From NCBI GenBank assembly GCA_026182355.1, contig JAPFBL010000233.1, positions 806,001 to 870,000 of the forward strand: a stretch of DNA of 64,000 nucleotides, in the 5' to 3' direction. The stretch is from Hermatobates lingyangjiaoensis. Lineage: Eukaryota > Arthropoda > Insecta > Hemiptera > Hermatobatidae. Of the stretch, positions 1 to 8,558 are shown in pieces (within the stretch, counting starts at the first letter, position 1; each line of letters begins with the position of its first letter). The notes beneath the pieces were generated by a model that did no database searches, had not been told where the DNA came from, and worked only from the letters and a program-made list of their open reading frames with translations. The translations under genes and the position numbers were made by a program.

Positions 1-179
1 AAAGGAAATCGTAATGCCATAGTTACCCTTAAATATTAATAATAATAAAAGTCAAAGGGCTCGTGGAGGATTAGTGTCGCCCTTGACCATATCATTAAGC
101 TAAATATTAATCTGTAGTTGATATTTTTTGCAGTTATTAAACATTTTCAACTTAAATAAAAACAAAAAAAACTAGTTAC

Positions 180-360
180 CGGTGTATCCAAGAATGTAAG
201 GCCTTGACCTGACTTTTGATGTTAAAGGGTTGTTAGGATTAGTCTGACCCTTGACTCTTTCAATAGGCCTGAAGTCCCCATTATCCAGAAGATCTTTTAA
301 AGGGTCAGTACTCCTGTAGCCCTTCTGGTGACTCTTCAGGATACCTTTCTCGCTCATTTC
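180..360 (-). CDS. Internal exon of an unidentified host gene (RPYILGYTG motif)
   Basis: On the minus strand a pyrimidine-containing TTGTTGCAG acceptor ends at 361 and a G|GTAACT donor starts at 179, enclosing 181 nt. The exon is open in one frame, starting in phase 0 and ending one base into a glycine codon. It encodes about 60 residues, polar and basic, including GILKSHQKGYRSTDPLKDLL and ending RSRPYILGYTG. The P-Y-x-x-GYTG ending resembles the short P-x-Y-x-PGYTG motifs of ciliary microtubule inner proteins (FAM166/CIMIP2 type), but this is a motif resemblance only. Base composition is clearly less AT-rich than its surroundings and codon use looks coding. The neighbouring exons lie outside the window or were not found. 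The reading frame and both splice sites make a real exon likely; the gene identity is open. Confidence 0.68.
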
Positions 361-380
361 CTGCAACAATCAAACATTTT

Positions 381-1340
381 ATAGTCCATTATTCTACAAA
401 ATGGTGTATTCATATGATAATGCTCACTGCATAGAATATAACTTAATGCTCGACCTTATGTGCTCGCATAGATACCATATTTTATGTAATATAATTTAAA
501 CTATTATAATTTATAGAATATAGTAAAACTTACATTTATTTGAAATGTGTTATTCCTTTTAAATTTAAAAAAGTGTGTTATTATTGTTTTTAACAAATTA
601 TTATAATAGTTGATTTGTCAGGTCCTACTTTTTTAAAATGTTGTGGAATTAAACTATGAAACAAAAGAACCCTTGTGATGAATATAATTCATACTGTTAG
701 ATAAAAGAAAGATAAAAGTGGCACTGAACGCTGCCACTGGGCTAGCCTGTCCTCTTTACATTGCAGTAACGATTTCAATTCAAAGTGGAGACTCAAAGAA
801 CATAATTGATGTGAGAAATCAAATTTTGTATACAGATAATAGAAGCAACAATCTCTAAGAATGGAAGTCATAAATAACTTTTTTTTTTTTATTTAATATG
901 GAGTCCATAAGCCTGTATCTTTCATTGCTATGTAATCATATGAAGCCATGTATGGTAACCAGGTAATTCTTAAAACAGATATATCATTGAAGACGATTCG
1001 CTCCAGTGATTTTTTTTTTTAAACAACCGTTTTGTTGAACAGTTGTTTTGTCGAAATAATCTTTTATTAAATATGGCTCTTAGTCCACTTAACGCACACT
1101 TCCGTGACATATACAGGCGGTGTTTACTTGCACAATTGTGCAGCTCCATGAACGTCATGGGCACTGCGTTCCTTATAAATATTTAAATGGTCAAATGTTA
1201 CACCTTTTACATACATATACTGCAAAATCTGTACAAATTGTTGAGTAGTTTACAAATCATATATTGTTGGTTATAAGATTAATTTCTATTTTTCAGTATC
1301 TAATTTAAGCATCTATTATAATTATTAATATTATTATTAT
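381..1340. other. AT-rich non-coding stretch
   Basis: Likely intronic DNA upstream of the exon at 180-360 on the minus strand. It holds only poly(A)/poly(T) runs and short ATT repeats near 1321-1350. I see no supported gene, repeat family or regulatory site. Short open frames here are not convincing. Confidence 0.5.
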
Positions 1341-1361
1341 TTAATATCATTATAATTACTA

Positions 1362-1598
1362 ATGAGGGTCCTCTCTAAACACTCAAACCCGCACCAGTAC
1401 CTTCACTTTAATAGTCGCCACTCTCCCCACATCAAGAAATCTATCTCCAGATTTCTTAGGAGATCTAAGATGGATGAGGATTATCCATCCGAATCCAACG
1501 AATTTGTAACCGACTACAACAGAAGAACCTGCACCTCAACTCCCTTAGAACCATGTTCCTGGAGCGTGATTATCCTAAAGATTAGCATTATCTCCTAA
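1362..1598 (+). pseudogene. Penelope-like element reverse-transcriptase C-terminal fragment
   Basis: The open frame reads HQYLHFNSRHSPHIKKSI near its start, which is the conserved T-x-x-Q/R-YLHF-x-S-x-HP-x-H-K-x-x-I/V region that follows the catalytic core in Penelope-like reverse transcriptases. The following part (DEDYPSESNEF) fits the acidic linker of the same proteins but is compressed, so internal deletion is likely. No catalytic YxDD box is present, and the piece is far shorter than a full PLE open reading frame. It runs directly into a 3' end with a hammerhead-like motif (1592-1622) and a (TA)n tract. That makes it one of three places in the window where PLE coding sequence is physically joined to this motif. 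It is non-functional as a gene. Confidence 0.65.
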
Positions 1599-1675
1599 AG
1601 ACGGATTGCCCGAAAATTTGAGGTTGTAAGTGTGTTTCTTTACTCTGTGTGTTACTTTTCTTGAATTTTGAACTC

Positions 1676-1714
<39 letters not shown>
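1545..1714 (+). mobile_element. PLE family B 3' end with (TA)n
   Basis: This matches the family B ends at 24228, 41905 and 53095: CTCC-x-GAAGACGG, then CCCGAAAATTTG, then the GTAAGTGTGTTTC tail. It carries a hammerhead-like core, here mutated to CUAAAGA (1595-1601). It ends in a (TA)n run at 1678-1714. It follows the PLE RT fragment directly. Confidence 0.6.
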
Positions 1715-1721
<7 letters not shown>

Positions 1722-1759
1722 TAATTACATGAAACGGTCCAACGGACTTTTAAATAAAA

Positions 1760-1845
1760 ACCAATTAAAAAAGATAGCACACAAATAGACACAGGAGTAA
1801 CTCACTTCTATATATCGACCATCGTCGTCATCAGGAGGCGAAGAG
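1760..1845 (-). mobile_element. PLE family C2 end, minus strand
   Basis: The minus strand reads CCTGATGACGACGATGGTCG followed by ATATATAG. It is nearly identical to the copy at 4568-4605 but has GAUA in place of GAAA. Flanking sequence (AGTTACTCCTGTGTC on the minus strand) matches the same family. It is an isolated solo end. Confidence 0.5.
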
Positions 1846-1885
1846 TACCGCAGGAAGGAAGGCCTTCCTAGTATTGAACAATAGT

Positions 1886-2319
1886 TCAATTTGTCCTGTA
1901 TTTGTCCATTTCGGATCGTATTTTCATAGAAAAAGTATATATATATATATTTTGAACGAACAGAAAACGATCCGAAATGATCACGGATAGTTCAATATGA
2001 ATAAAGACACAGTAATAAGTTGTGAATAAATTTATGCCGAATAAAAGATTCGGTTTAACATTTTTCCAGCTTCTATGAACTGTCCATTTTCCTTTAGAAT
2101 TCTGTAAATTGGATTCTTTCCAAATCTGTTTTGCAAAGCTCATCTCATCTAACACACGATAAACATATTCAACATAACCTACTTTACCAACTTGATTGTT
2201 CTTTCTCAAAACCGTTCTCATATTCACATCTTTTTCAAAGATCATTCCTTCACCCATCTTCCGTATTTTCATTAGATCGAACAGAAATTCTCTCTTTTTT
2301 GTCTGTTCACTATTACTGG
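1886..2319 (-). CDS. Unidentified 144-residue open exon candidate
   Basis: A strong acceptor (about 13 T, then CATAATTGCAG) ends at 2320 on the minus strand, and the frame stays open from 2317 to a TGA at 1886. The predicted protein starts SNSEQTKKREFLFDLM and continues with a basic, mixed-charge segment containing YVEYVYRVLDEMSF, KQIWKESNLQ and GKWTVHRSWKNV. The composition looks like a folded protein rather than translated AT repeat. The last 40 residues become hydrophobic and low-complexity and include a (TA)n-encoded stretch, so true coding may stop near 2040. I do not recognise the family. It lies on the same strand as the exon at 180-360 and about 1.5 kb upstream, so the two could belong to one gene. 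The alternative is a decayed transposon open reading frame. Confidence 0.38.
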
Positions 2320-2664
2320 CTGCAATTATGAAAAAAAAAAAAGGTCTTTTTATTAAGCCATGACAAGACTGAGACTAATCTTCTTAAGAACCTCGTCTGA
2401 AAAGAATCAACCTCACTTCCATCAGCCCACTCTTTTTCACTATTAACTTCATCTACTTAAGAAAATCTAATTATTTTGTCAAGTTTTTTTTATTTATTTT
2501 AACCAGAAAACATAATTATAAGATGATCTTGTTCATGCCTGACTAGATCAACCCTATGCTTACAAGCAAACATCTTTATGTTTATATAACATTTTCATAA
2601 TTTATAACGTTTTAGTTATTAGTTAGTTTTCACAAGAGAAAAAACATTAAGCTGAACACTGGCC

Positions 2665-2920
2665 GTTTCTGAGACACAATGGACATTCTACATTGGGAGT
2701 CCTAAATTTTGCCTAATTCAAATGTATTTAGAGCAGTTATTTTTAATGATTCACTGACTTCGTATAAGCTTGGAAAAGTCGGCTTAACGTGATCTCCGAG
2801 TAAAAACGTGATCAGATGTATTCACCTCCCACGTGAATAAATCGAGTTCTAGAGTAGGTATTGAACCCCGGATCTATCGGTTTAGAGTGATCACGTTGTT
2901 ACTGGGATAAACTAGTCCCC
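2665..2920 (-). repeat. tRNA-derived SINE, minus strand
   Basis: The minus strand carries a degenerate tRNA-like head, the body landmarks GTGAATAAATCGAG (seen on plus), the GGCTTAACGTGATCTCCGAG body and the TTGGGAGTCCTAAATTTTGCC 3' region. It faces the next SINE head to head. Confident family member but diverged. Confidence 0.75.
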
Positions 2921-2931
2921 AACTTGGGGAT

Positions 2932-3235
2932 CCAGGTTAGCTCAGTGGTTAACGTACTCGCCTCTGAACTGGTAGGTCCGAGGTTCGATACCCATCCGGC
3001 CCTCAATTTATTTACGTGAGAGGTGAATAAACCTGAGCAATTCGTCCCTCGGAGAGGACGTTAAGCCGTCGGTCCCGAGCCAGTAGATGTCACGTACTCG
3101 TTAAAGATCCCTACTTGAGTTAGGCAAAATGTTGGACTCCCAATGTAGAATCAATCTTCATTGTGTGGTATCACAAAGAGCCCAATGATCGGCCCTTGTG
3201 GGACATCGACTGCAACCTAAACCTAAAAACCTAGT
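2932..3235 (+). repeat. tRNA-derived SINE, best-preserved copy
   Basis: It begins with an RNA polymerase III A box (TTAGCTCAGTGG, about 2937-2948) and B box (GGTTCGATACC, 2982-2992) at tRNA spacing. The body follows, with ACCTGAGCAATTCGTCCCTC, GAGAGGACGTTAAGCCGTCG and GGACTCCCAATGTAGAATC. The tail ends in repeated AACCTAA. This copy defines the family used to recognise the other SINEs in the window. It could in principle be transcribed by Pol III from its own promoter. Confidence 0.85.
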
Positions 3236-3484
3236 CCCCCACCTTACCTGTTTCATATATTTATAGAAATATTTCCACAATCATTTCTTTAATTACTGCT
3301 ACGAGTAGAATTTCCTAGCTATTTTCTTTTGTTCTGGAAATACCCTCTGGAGTAAGTACATCTCTACTCATTCAACGATGGTTGAACCTGAGAAATGTCT
3401 GGTTTACTGAATTACATTACATTGAATTGTATGGCAGGTTTAGCAATATCTGCCCATAAATAGGTTGGGAAACAAAGAGCCACA

Positions 3485-3652
3485 ATGCCAACAATAAACC
3501 ACAAAAGCATGCTAGCAGTGCATTTTAAAAAGGTTCTACTAGAAATGATTCCTATACCTTATTATAAGAAGTGCATAAAGGAATGGTTATTGCCTCAATA
3601 TAGAGTAGATATAATTACTGATGAATATATAAGCTCACTACTGACTTGGTAA
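3485..3652 (+). other. Short unassigned open frame (55 codons)
   Basis: ATG to TAA, 55 residues of protein-like composition (KVLLEMIPIPYYKKCIKEW in the middle). No family is recognised, there is no clear acceptor upstream, and the length could occur by chance. A possible donor (CTTG|GTAATT) overlaps the stop codon. It is recorded because the surrounding 300 bases hold nothing else. Confidence 0.18.
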
Positions 3653-3679
3653 TTCTAATATATATATGTATACTTAAAA

Positions 3680-3882
3680 TAAACAGTGACACATAGACTG
3701 AAACATAACAAAAGACTCACTTTTCAATATTTCGACCGTAAAGGCGGTCGTCCTCAGGAGAAGAAGTGAATTGACGGAGGGACGACAGTCAACTCAAACT
3801 GTCGTTACGGTCGAAATATTGAAAAGTGAGTCTTTTGTTATGTTTCAATCTATGTGTCACTGTTTATTTTAAGTGTTATCTG
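3680..3882. mobile_element. PLE family C1 head-to-head palindrome
   Basis: Two inverted copies of one end (about 75-90 nt each: AACATAACAAAAGACTCAC ... AATATTTCGACCG) meet near 3780. The left arm, read on the minus strand, holds a complete hammerhead-like motif (3720-3763). The right arm has lost the CUGAGGA box by a small deletion. The outer ends are related to the (TA)n at 3913. Confidence 0.65.
3720..3763 (-). ncRNA. Hammerhead-like motif, family C1
   Basis: Read on the minus strand. Stem I is CUUCUC (3763-3758) pairing GAAAAG (3725-3720) with one mismatch. The core is CUGAGGA (3757-3751), followed by one extra C. Stem II is GACCG/CGGUC with loop CCUUUA. Then come GAA (3733-3731), a palindromic AUAU and U at the cleavage position (3726). 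All three helices can be drawn. Catalysis is unproven, and helix III has no loop, so pairing in trans would be needed. Confidence 0.5.
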
Positions 3883-4132
3883 TCCTGCCGGACCATTTTT
3901 TGTTTATCATGGTATATATATATATATCATTAAATAACTTCCCAAGTTTAAGTCTAGTATGTTTCTTACATACCTTCTCGAGTTTTCTTATATTATTCCT
4001 CCATCATTCCGGTACCATATAAATCAACTCACCGAATGATTATTTGTATTCTATTTTCCATATTTACACAGGCCGACGTTTCGGTCTACACTGACCTTAC
4101 CAAGGTAATGTTAAAAAAGGTATAACCAATAT

Positions 4133-4138
<6 letters not shown>

Positions 4139-4168
<30 letters not shown>

Positions 4169-4305
4169 TAGAATTTAAAAAGAACACATAGAAAGGAAAT
4201 CACTGAACTCACTACTATATTTCCATGTCCTCGTCTTCAGGAAAAGAAGTGAATCGCATCCAAAGGCTGATAACGACTCAGCCTTCAATATATATTAACA
4301 GACTC

Positions 4306-4361
<56 letters not shown>

Positions 4362-4505
4362 GATCAAACCACAATAAGAAATGGGAAAACAAGACTAAGA
4401 TCTTTCAACCGTAACAGTTGAAAGATCTTAGTCTTGTTTTTCCATTTCTTTTTGTGGTTTGATCATTGATTGTTGTTTCACGTGTTTATGTGAAATCTTA
4501 TTATA
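4139..4505. mobile_element. Cluster of PLE ends in (TA)n, including a short family A palindrome
   Basis: (TA)n at 4139-4163 is followed by a minus-strand end with CCTGAAGACGAGGAC (around 4230). A second (TA)n lies at 4310-4352. Then a minimal family A palindrome (4363-4503) has arms GATCAAACCACAAT...AAGATCTTTCAACCG joined almost without spacer. The central deletion has removed the CUGACGA box. The tail GTTTCACGTGTTTATGTGAA is typical of family A. Confidence 0.55.
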
Positions 4506-4509
4506 ATAT

Positions 4510-4656
4510 ATATATATATGAGTCGCTGCCCTGTCTTCCTGCGGGACTCTTCGCTCTTCGCTCTTCACACCTCCTGATGACGACGATGGTCGAAATATCG
4601 ATGTGAGTTATGTCTGTGTCTTTCTGTGTGTTTCCTTCGTTTTGAATTTTATTATA

Positions 4657-4695
<39 letters not shown>

Positions 4696-4700
4696 CACAT
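4510..4700 (+). mobile_element. PLE family C2 3' end with (TA)n
   Basis: Contains the hammerhead-like motif at 4568-4605, then GAGTTATGTCTGTGTCTTTC and a (TA)n tail at 4655-4693. It is the best copy of family C2. Confidence 0.6.
4568..4605 (+). ncRNA. Hammerhead-like motif, family C2
   Basis: Stem I is CACCUC (4568-4573) pairing GAUGUG (4600-4605) with one mismatch. The core CUGAUGA (4574-4580) matches the hammerhead consensus exactly. One extra C (4581) follows, then stem II GAC/GUC with loop GAUG, then GAA (4592-4594), palindromic AUAU and C at the cleavage site (4599). C is the preferred cleavage-site base in natural hammerheads. Confidence 0.55.
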
Positions 4701-4827
4701 AAACTGGTTGTATTAATCCAACAGTTGGGTTTTTGACTCTGACGAAGACTCGCTTGATATGGTTAAAAGATCATAGTCCTTTTTCCCTTTTCATATTGTT
4801 GGTTTGATCATTATACTCGAATAACAT

Positions 4828-4859
<32 letters not shown>

Positions 4860-4890
4860 TTATATAATATATATATATATATATAGGTGT
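4692..4890 (+). mobile_element. Degenerate PLE family A end plus (TA)n
   Basis: GGGTTTTTGACTCTGACGAA, then GATATGGTTAAAAGATCATAG, then the TGGTTTGATCATT tail of family A. The core is partly mutated. It is followed by interrupted (TA)n at 4829-4886. Confidence 0.5.
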
Positions 4891-5240
4891 GTTCTCTAAT
4901 CGGGGTTCGGTCAATTTTCCAGGATAAAAAATCAAACTCTCGTTGCCAACGTTTCGGTTTTATTTAAAACTTTTTTCATAGGCTTGATTGTTTAGCTAAT
5001 TTCAAAACCAAATTTGGGTTTATACAAGAAGAAATATGGGTTTTTATGAGGATATAAGAAGAGTATATGGAGAAGATGTGAGTGAATGTTTGAAGAAGTG
5101 GAGAAGTTACATTGTGAAATTAGCTAAACAATCAAGCCTATGAAAAAGGTTTTAAATAAAACCGAAACGTTGGCAACGAGAGTTTGATTTTTTATCCTGA
5201 AAAATTGACCGAACCCCGATTAGAGAACACACCTATTCTA
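4888..5240. mobile_element. PLE family D foldback copy
   Basis: Inverted arms of about 100 nt (left 4888-5010, right 5110-5235) share GTGTTCTCTAATCGGGGTTC, CCAACGTTTCGGTTTTATTT and AGCTAATTTC. They enclose a short piece of PLE coding sequence. (TA)n lies just outside both ends (4829-4886 and 5271-5284). Confidence 0.65.
5036..5143 (+). pseudogene. Probable PLE N-terminal coding scrap
   Basis: Thirty-five codons start at an ATG and read MGFYEDIRRVYGEDVSECLK followed by a basic KLAKQ stretch. This fits the helical, charged N-terminal domain that precedes the reverse transcriptase in PLE proteins, though similarity is too short to be sure. Its TGA stop lies inside the degenerate hammerhead-like core that follows (UAUGA...), showing that the coding piece was joined to an element end by deletion. 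It lies inside the family D foldback. Confidence 0.42.
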
Positions 5241-5269
5241 TCAAACGGTCGTTATATTATTGAATCTGT

Positions 5270-7005
5270 TATATATATATATATAGAAATTCTTTCAATG
5301 TCGTAACTCCTAACATAATACAGTTGTGACGTCTCTCTGTTTCTTAGTTCATAAACTCTAAATTAATGCATGATAACGATAAAGTAATAGTTATCTTACT
5401 TGTTAGTCTAATTTTAACTAATTATAATTGCCTTGACGTTTAGTGCACATATTGTAATATAGTTTTAAAATTAAATAAAATATATTAATTAATTTAAACA
5501 TACTATACAGATTACTGTTATTTTACGAATTCTATATTTTCGAATTGCTACCTTTAAGATGATTTTTGAAAGAATTAACAAAATAATTTTGAAATATTAG
5601 GTTGAGAGATTTGAATCCTTTATAATAATTGAATGATAGATTTACCTTTGTTGAAATAAATAATTAAAGTTTACTTGGATTCAATGCTAAAGGAGAACCT
5701 TAAATGATAGAAATAGAAATTCTTTACTGGTAGGTTTGCAGTTACAGAAATGAAAGAAGTTCTTGAAAAAATTGATATAATCATAAAAATTTACCTCTCA
5801 TAACCAGAACATAAACCAAAGTGAAAGTCTAAGAAGATTTGAAAAAAATCATACCTTTGCCATCGTTAATTTTCAAATAAAGGAAAAATCAATCTCGAAA
5901 GCCTCTTAAAAGGAAAAAACTTCTTAATTTGTGTTACAAAGGAGAATTTTTTTACAAAACATTTTTTTATTTATAGAAAACTTTTATAATTATAAACTAT
6001 TACTTTTTTGGTTAAATTTTTTTCATGAATATTTTTTTTATCAAATCTGGTATTTTGTTGTTGTTTTAACTAACCAACATTGTTAATATTCTGTATACTA
6101 TCTCTAAGAAAAATTAAGCTAAAAAATAAGCCAGCTGTTGCTTATTGGTTATTATTTACAGATATACGAGTAGAACGTATAGTAAGGTATATACTCGTAT
6201 TAACTACTAAACTGTATAGTAACAGTTTACTACTTACTGTAGCACTACTTACTCTTCAGCACTATTATATTTTGATTGTTTACTTTGCAATGAGTAATAA
6301 CTGCTTGATATTCACCTTGATAATATCCTTAGTGCTTGCTCCATATCTTTTGCCTACTCGAAACTTCAGGGTGGGACAGTGCCCTGTATACCTGAAACAA
6401 AATATATCATTAATATCTAACCTTGTTATCATTTTTTTTTAAAAAATGCCAATATCGTTTGAAAAAAGTTGTGATAAATACGAAATAGATTAATCTCAAC
6501 TATTGATATTCTGCTAGTGGGAAGCAATTTCTTATATCTCCAAAATATAGGAAATGTTAATGGATAATATTTGTTTATCTGAAGCTGTAGTAATTGCTTA
6601 TGTAATTAGGGATGGAGAAAATGTTTGGTGTTAAGAAGTAGGTAGAGGGCTGGTAATTAGGATGCAGTGTTGGCTGGCAGAGAATCTAGAGCGAGGTAAA
6701 TCTCGGACAGCTAGCGATAAACCGTTGAAACCAAAACAGATCACTTCTTATTCCACTAATAGCGCCATCACTGCAGTCCTCTTTCAACAGAAACTCTCTT
6801 GTAATCATTTAACGACTCGGTAATTCAACCTTTCATCGTTTCCAAATATGATAATCGAGCCCTCTCTTGATCTTGCACTTATTGTACAGATATCATCAGT
6901 AATATCTGATGCAGTAAAGTAGAACTCACAGTTATCAGAAGCAATAATGTAAACTGTCCAGTTTAGTCTTCAGGAGCGATGAGTAGATCAATAATGCAGA
7001 CTGAG
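5270..7005. other. AT-rich stretch without a supported gene
   Basis: Mostly AT-rich single-copy-looking DNA. A hydrophobic 120-residue frame at 6080-6442 has no recognisable domain, no clear splice context and low-complexity TACTA repeats. A moderately GC-rich patch at 6640-6800 (with CGAGGTAAATCTCGGACAGC) is unassigned. Confidence 0.4.
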
Positions 7006-7009
7006 GGAC

Positions 7010-7150
7010 AGGTTAGCCCAGGGGCCGTGTACTCGACCCTGGAGCACGGGGTTCTATACACAATCTAGCTCTCGATTTATTAACACGGCAGGTGAATAAA
7101 CCTGAGCACCTCGTCACTCGTTTAGGTTGGTTGTGCTTCAACCTAACCTA
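7010..7150 (+). repeat. Truncated tRNA-derived SINE
   Basis: AGGTTAGCCCAGGGGCCGTG (degenerate A-box region), GTGAATAAACCTGAGCACCT and the AACCTAACCTAACCC tail. The middle and 3' body are deleted. It abuts the minisatellite. Confidence 0.7.
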
Positions 7151-7154
7151 ACCC

Positions 7155-7645
7155 AGTAATGAATCAACAAACTCTGATGCTAAAATCATCAAAACCTTGG
7201 ATATATAGAGTAACCTGTACAGAACTGCCAAGAGGAATAATGATTCAAAAAACATCAACACCACAATCATCAGAGGCAAGGATGGGACCAATAAAGTACC
7301 CTATACAGTACAACCTTTAGGAACAATGAATCAACAAATAACAACACCACAATCATCAGAGGCAAGAATGGGAGGAATAAAGTAGCCTATACAGAACAAC
7401 CTACAGGAACAATGAATCAACAAATAACAACACCACAATCATCAGAGGCAAGGATAGGACGAATAAAGTAGCCTATACAGAACAACCTACAGGAACAATG
7501 AATCAACAAATAACAACACCACAATCATCAGAGGCAAGAATGGGAGGAATAAATTACCTATACAGAACAACCTACAGGAACAATGAATCAACAAATACCA
7601 ACACCACAATCATCAGAGGCAAGGATAGGTCCAATAAAGCAACTC
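7155..7645 (+). repeat. 86-bp minisatellite, about 5-6 units
   Basis: Units start at AATGAATCAACAA (7157, 7325, 7411, 7497, 7582; a diverged start near 7238) and share CACCACAATCATCAGAGGCA and CCTATACAGAACAACCTACA. The spacing is 85-86 bp. The last four units are nearly identical and the first ones are diverged. Eighty-six is not a multiple of three, so this is not a protein repeat. There is no CRISPR-like spacer structure. Confidence 0.85.
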
Positions 7646-7679
7646 TTGCCACAATAATCTGTCAACCCCTTTATAACTA

Positions 7680-8556
7680 GTTTTGAAAAATTTAAAATAA
7701 ATCAATTTTTAATATGTAAATTTTATGTTTGGGAAATCCGTTTAAAAAAAGTATTACACACATAAACATAAAACATATTACAACCTTAAAAACTCATTTT
7801 TGTATAAAATTTCAGATTTTTTGTTAACTTTTTATTATTTTAATTTGTTTCTATTTTCTATTTTACTCTCTCAAAATGCCTCCCTCTGGTACGTACCAGA
7901 ATCATGATGTATTGGCCATAATGATCCAGAATCAGGAAACGAAGTGAAAAGTTGAACCAGTGGGTTTCATTCTTTCCTCATGTTTGTCAAAGTATTTGCA
8001 TTACTCACACTACATATGCTTGATACGCAACATATGAATAGTTGTATATTTAAATAAATATGTTAAAAAAAAGTAATTGAGAACTTTTGTAATATCAATT
8101 ATTGATTCTATAATTTTAAGTAACTTATTATGGATTCTTATTTCTAATTTTTTCTTTAATATCACTTTAACGCATCAACAGATTACTGCTTGTAAAATAC
8201 GTATCAATATTGTTGAAAATGAATTTTTTTTTAATTAACTATACGTTTTCAATAATGTATCAATGCAAACGAGAGATTTTCATTATCATTAATTTGTAAT
8301 AAATCATGAATCACTAACCATATATTAATAAAAAAGTTATAAATTATGTAGAAAAATTAATAAAAAAAATAAGTAATTATAATACTTGAGAACGATATTA
8401 TTCAATTGATTTATCATTTTGCATAGAGGAAAGCGATATGATGGAGAAATAATTAGAAACGCCTCTGAAACTGGCAGTTATGTCACTCCGTGAAACTTAT
8501 TTAACGCTTTAGCGCCACATTGACAACCTAAAATGACTAATATTATCATTTATTAT
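7680..8556. other. AT-rich DNA, nothing supported
   Basis: High AT content with homopolymer runs. No open frame, inverted repeat or known repeat family is recognised before the mariner insertion. Confidence 0.45.
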
Positions 8557-8558
8557 TA

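Noticed and set aside
2932..3005. Possible tRNA gene
   Set aside because: A and B boxes are present, but the sequence does not close a cloverleaf with an acceptor stem and it continues into the SINE body.
6080..6442. 120-residue hydrophobic frame
   Set aside because: No domain, no splice context, and the DNA has low-complexity TACTA/ATTT composition.
7155..7645. Regular direct repeats, CRISPR-like at first sight
   Set aside because: Units are contiguous 86-bp copies without unique spacers, in animal DNA.
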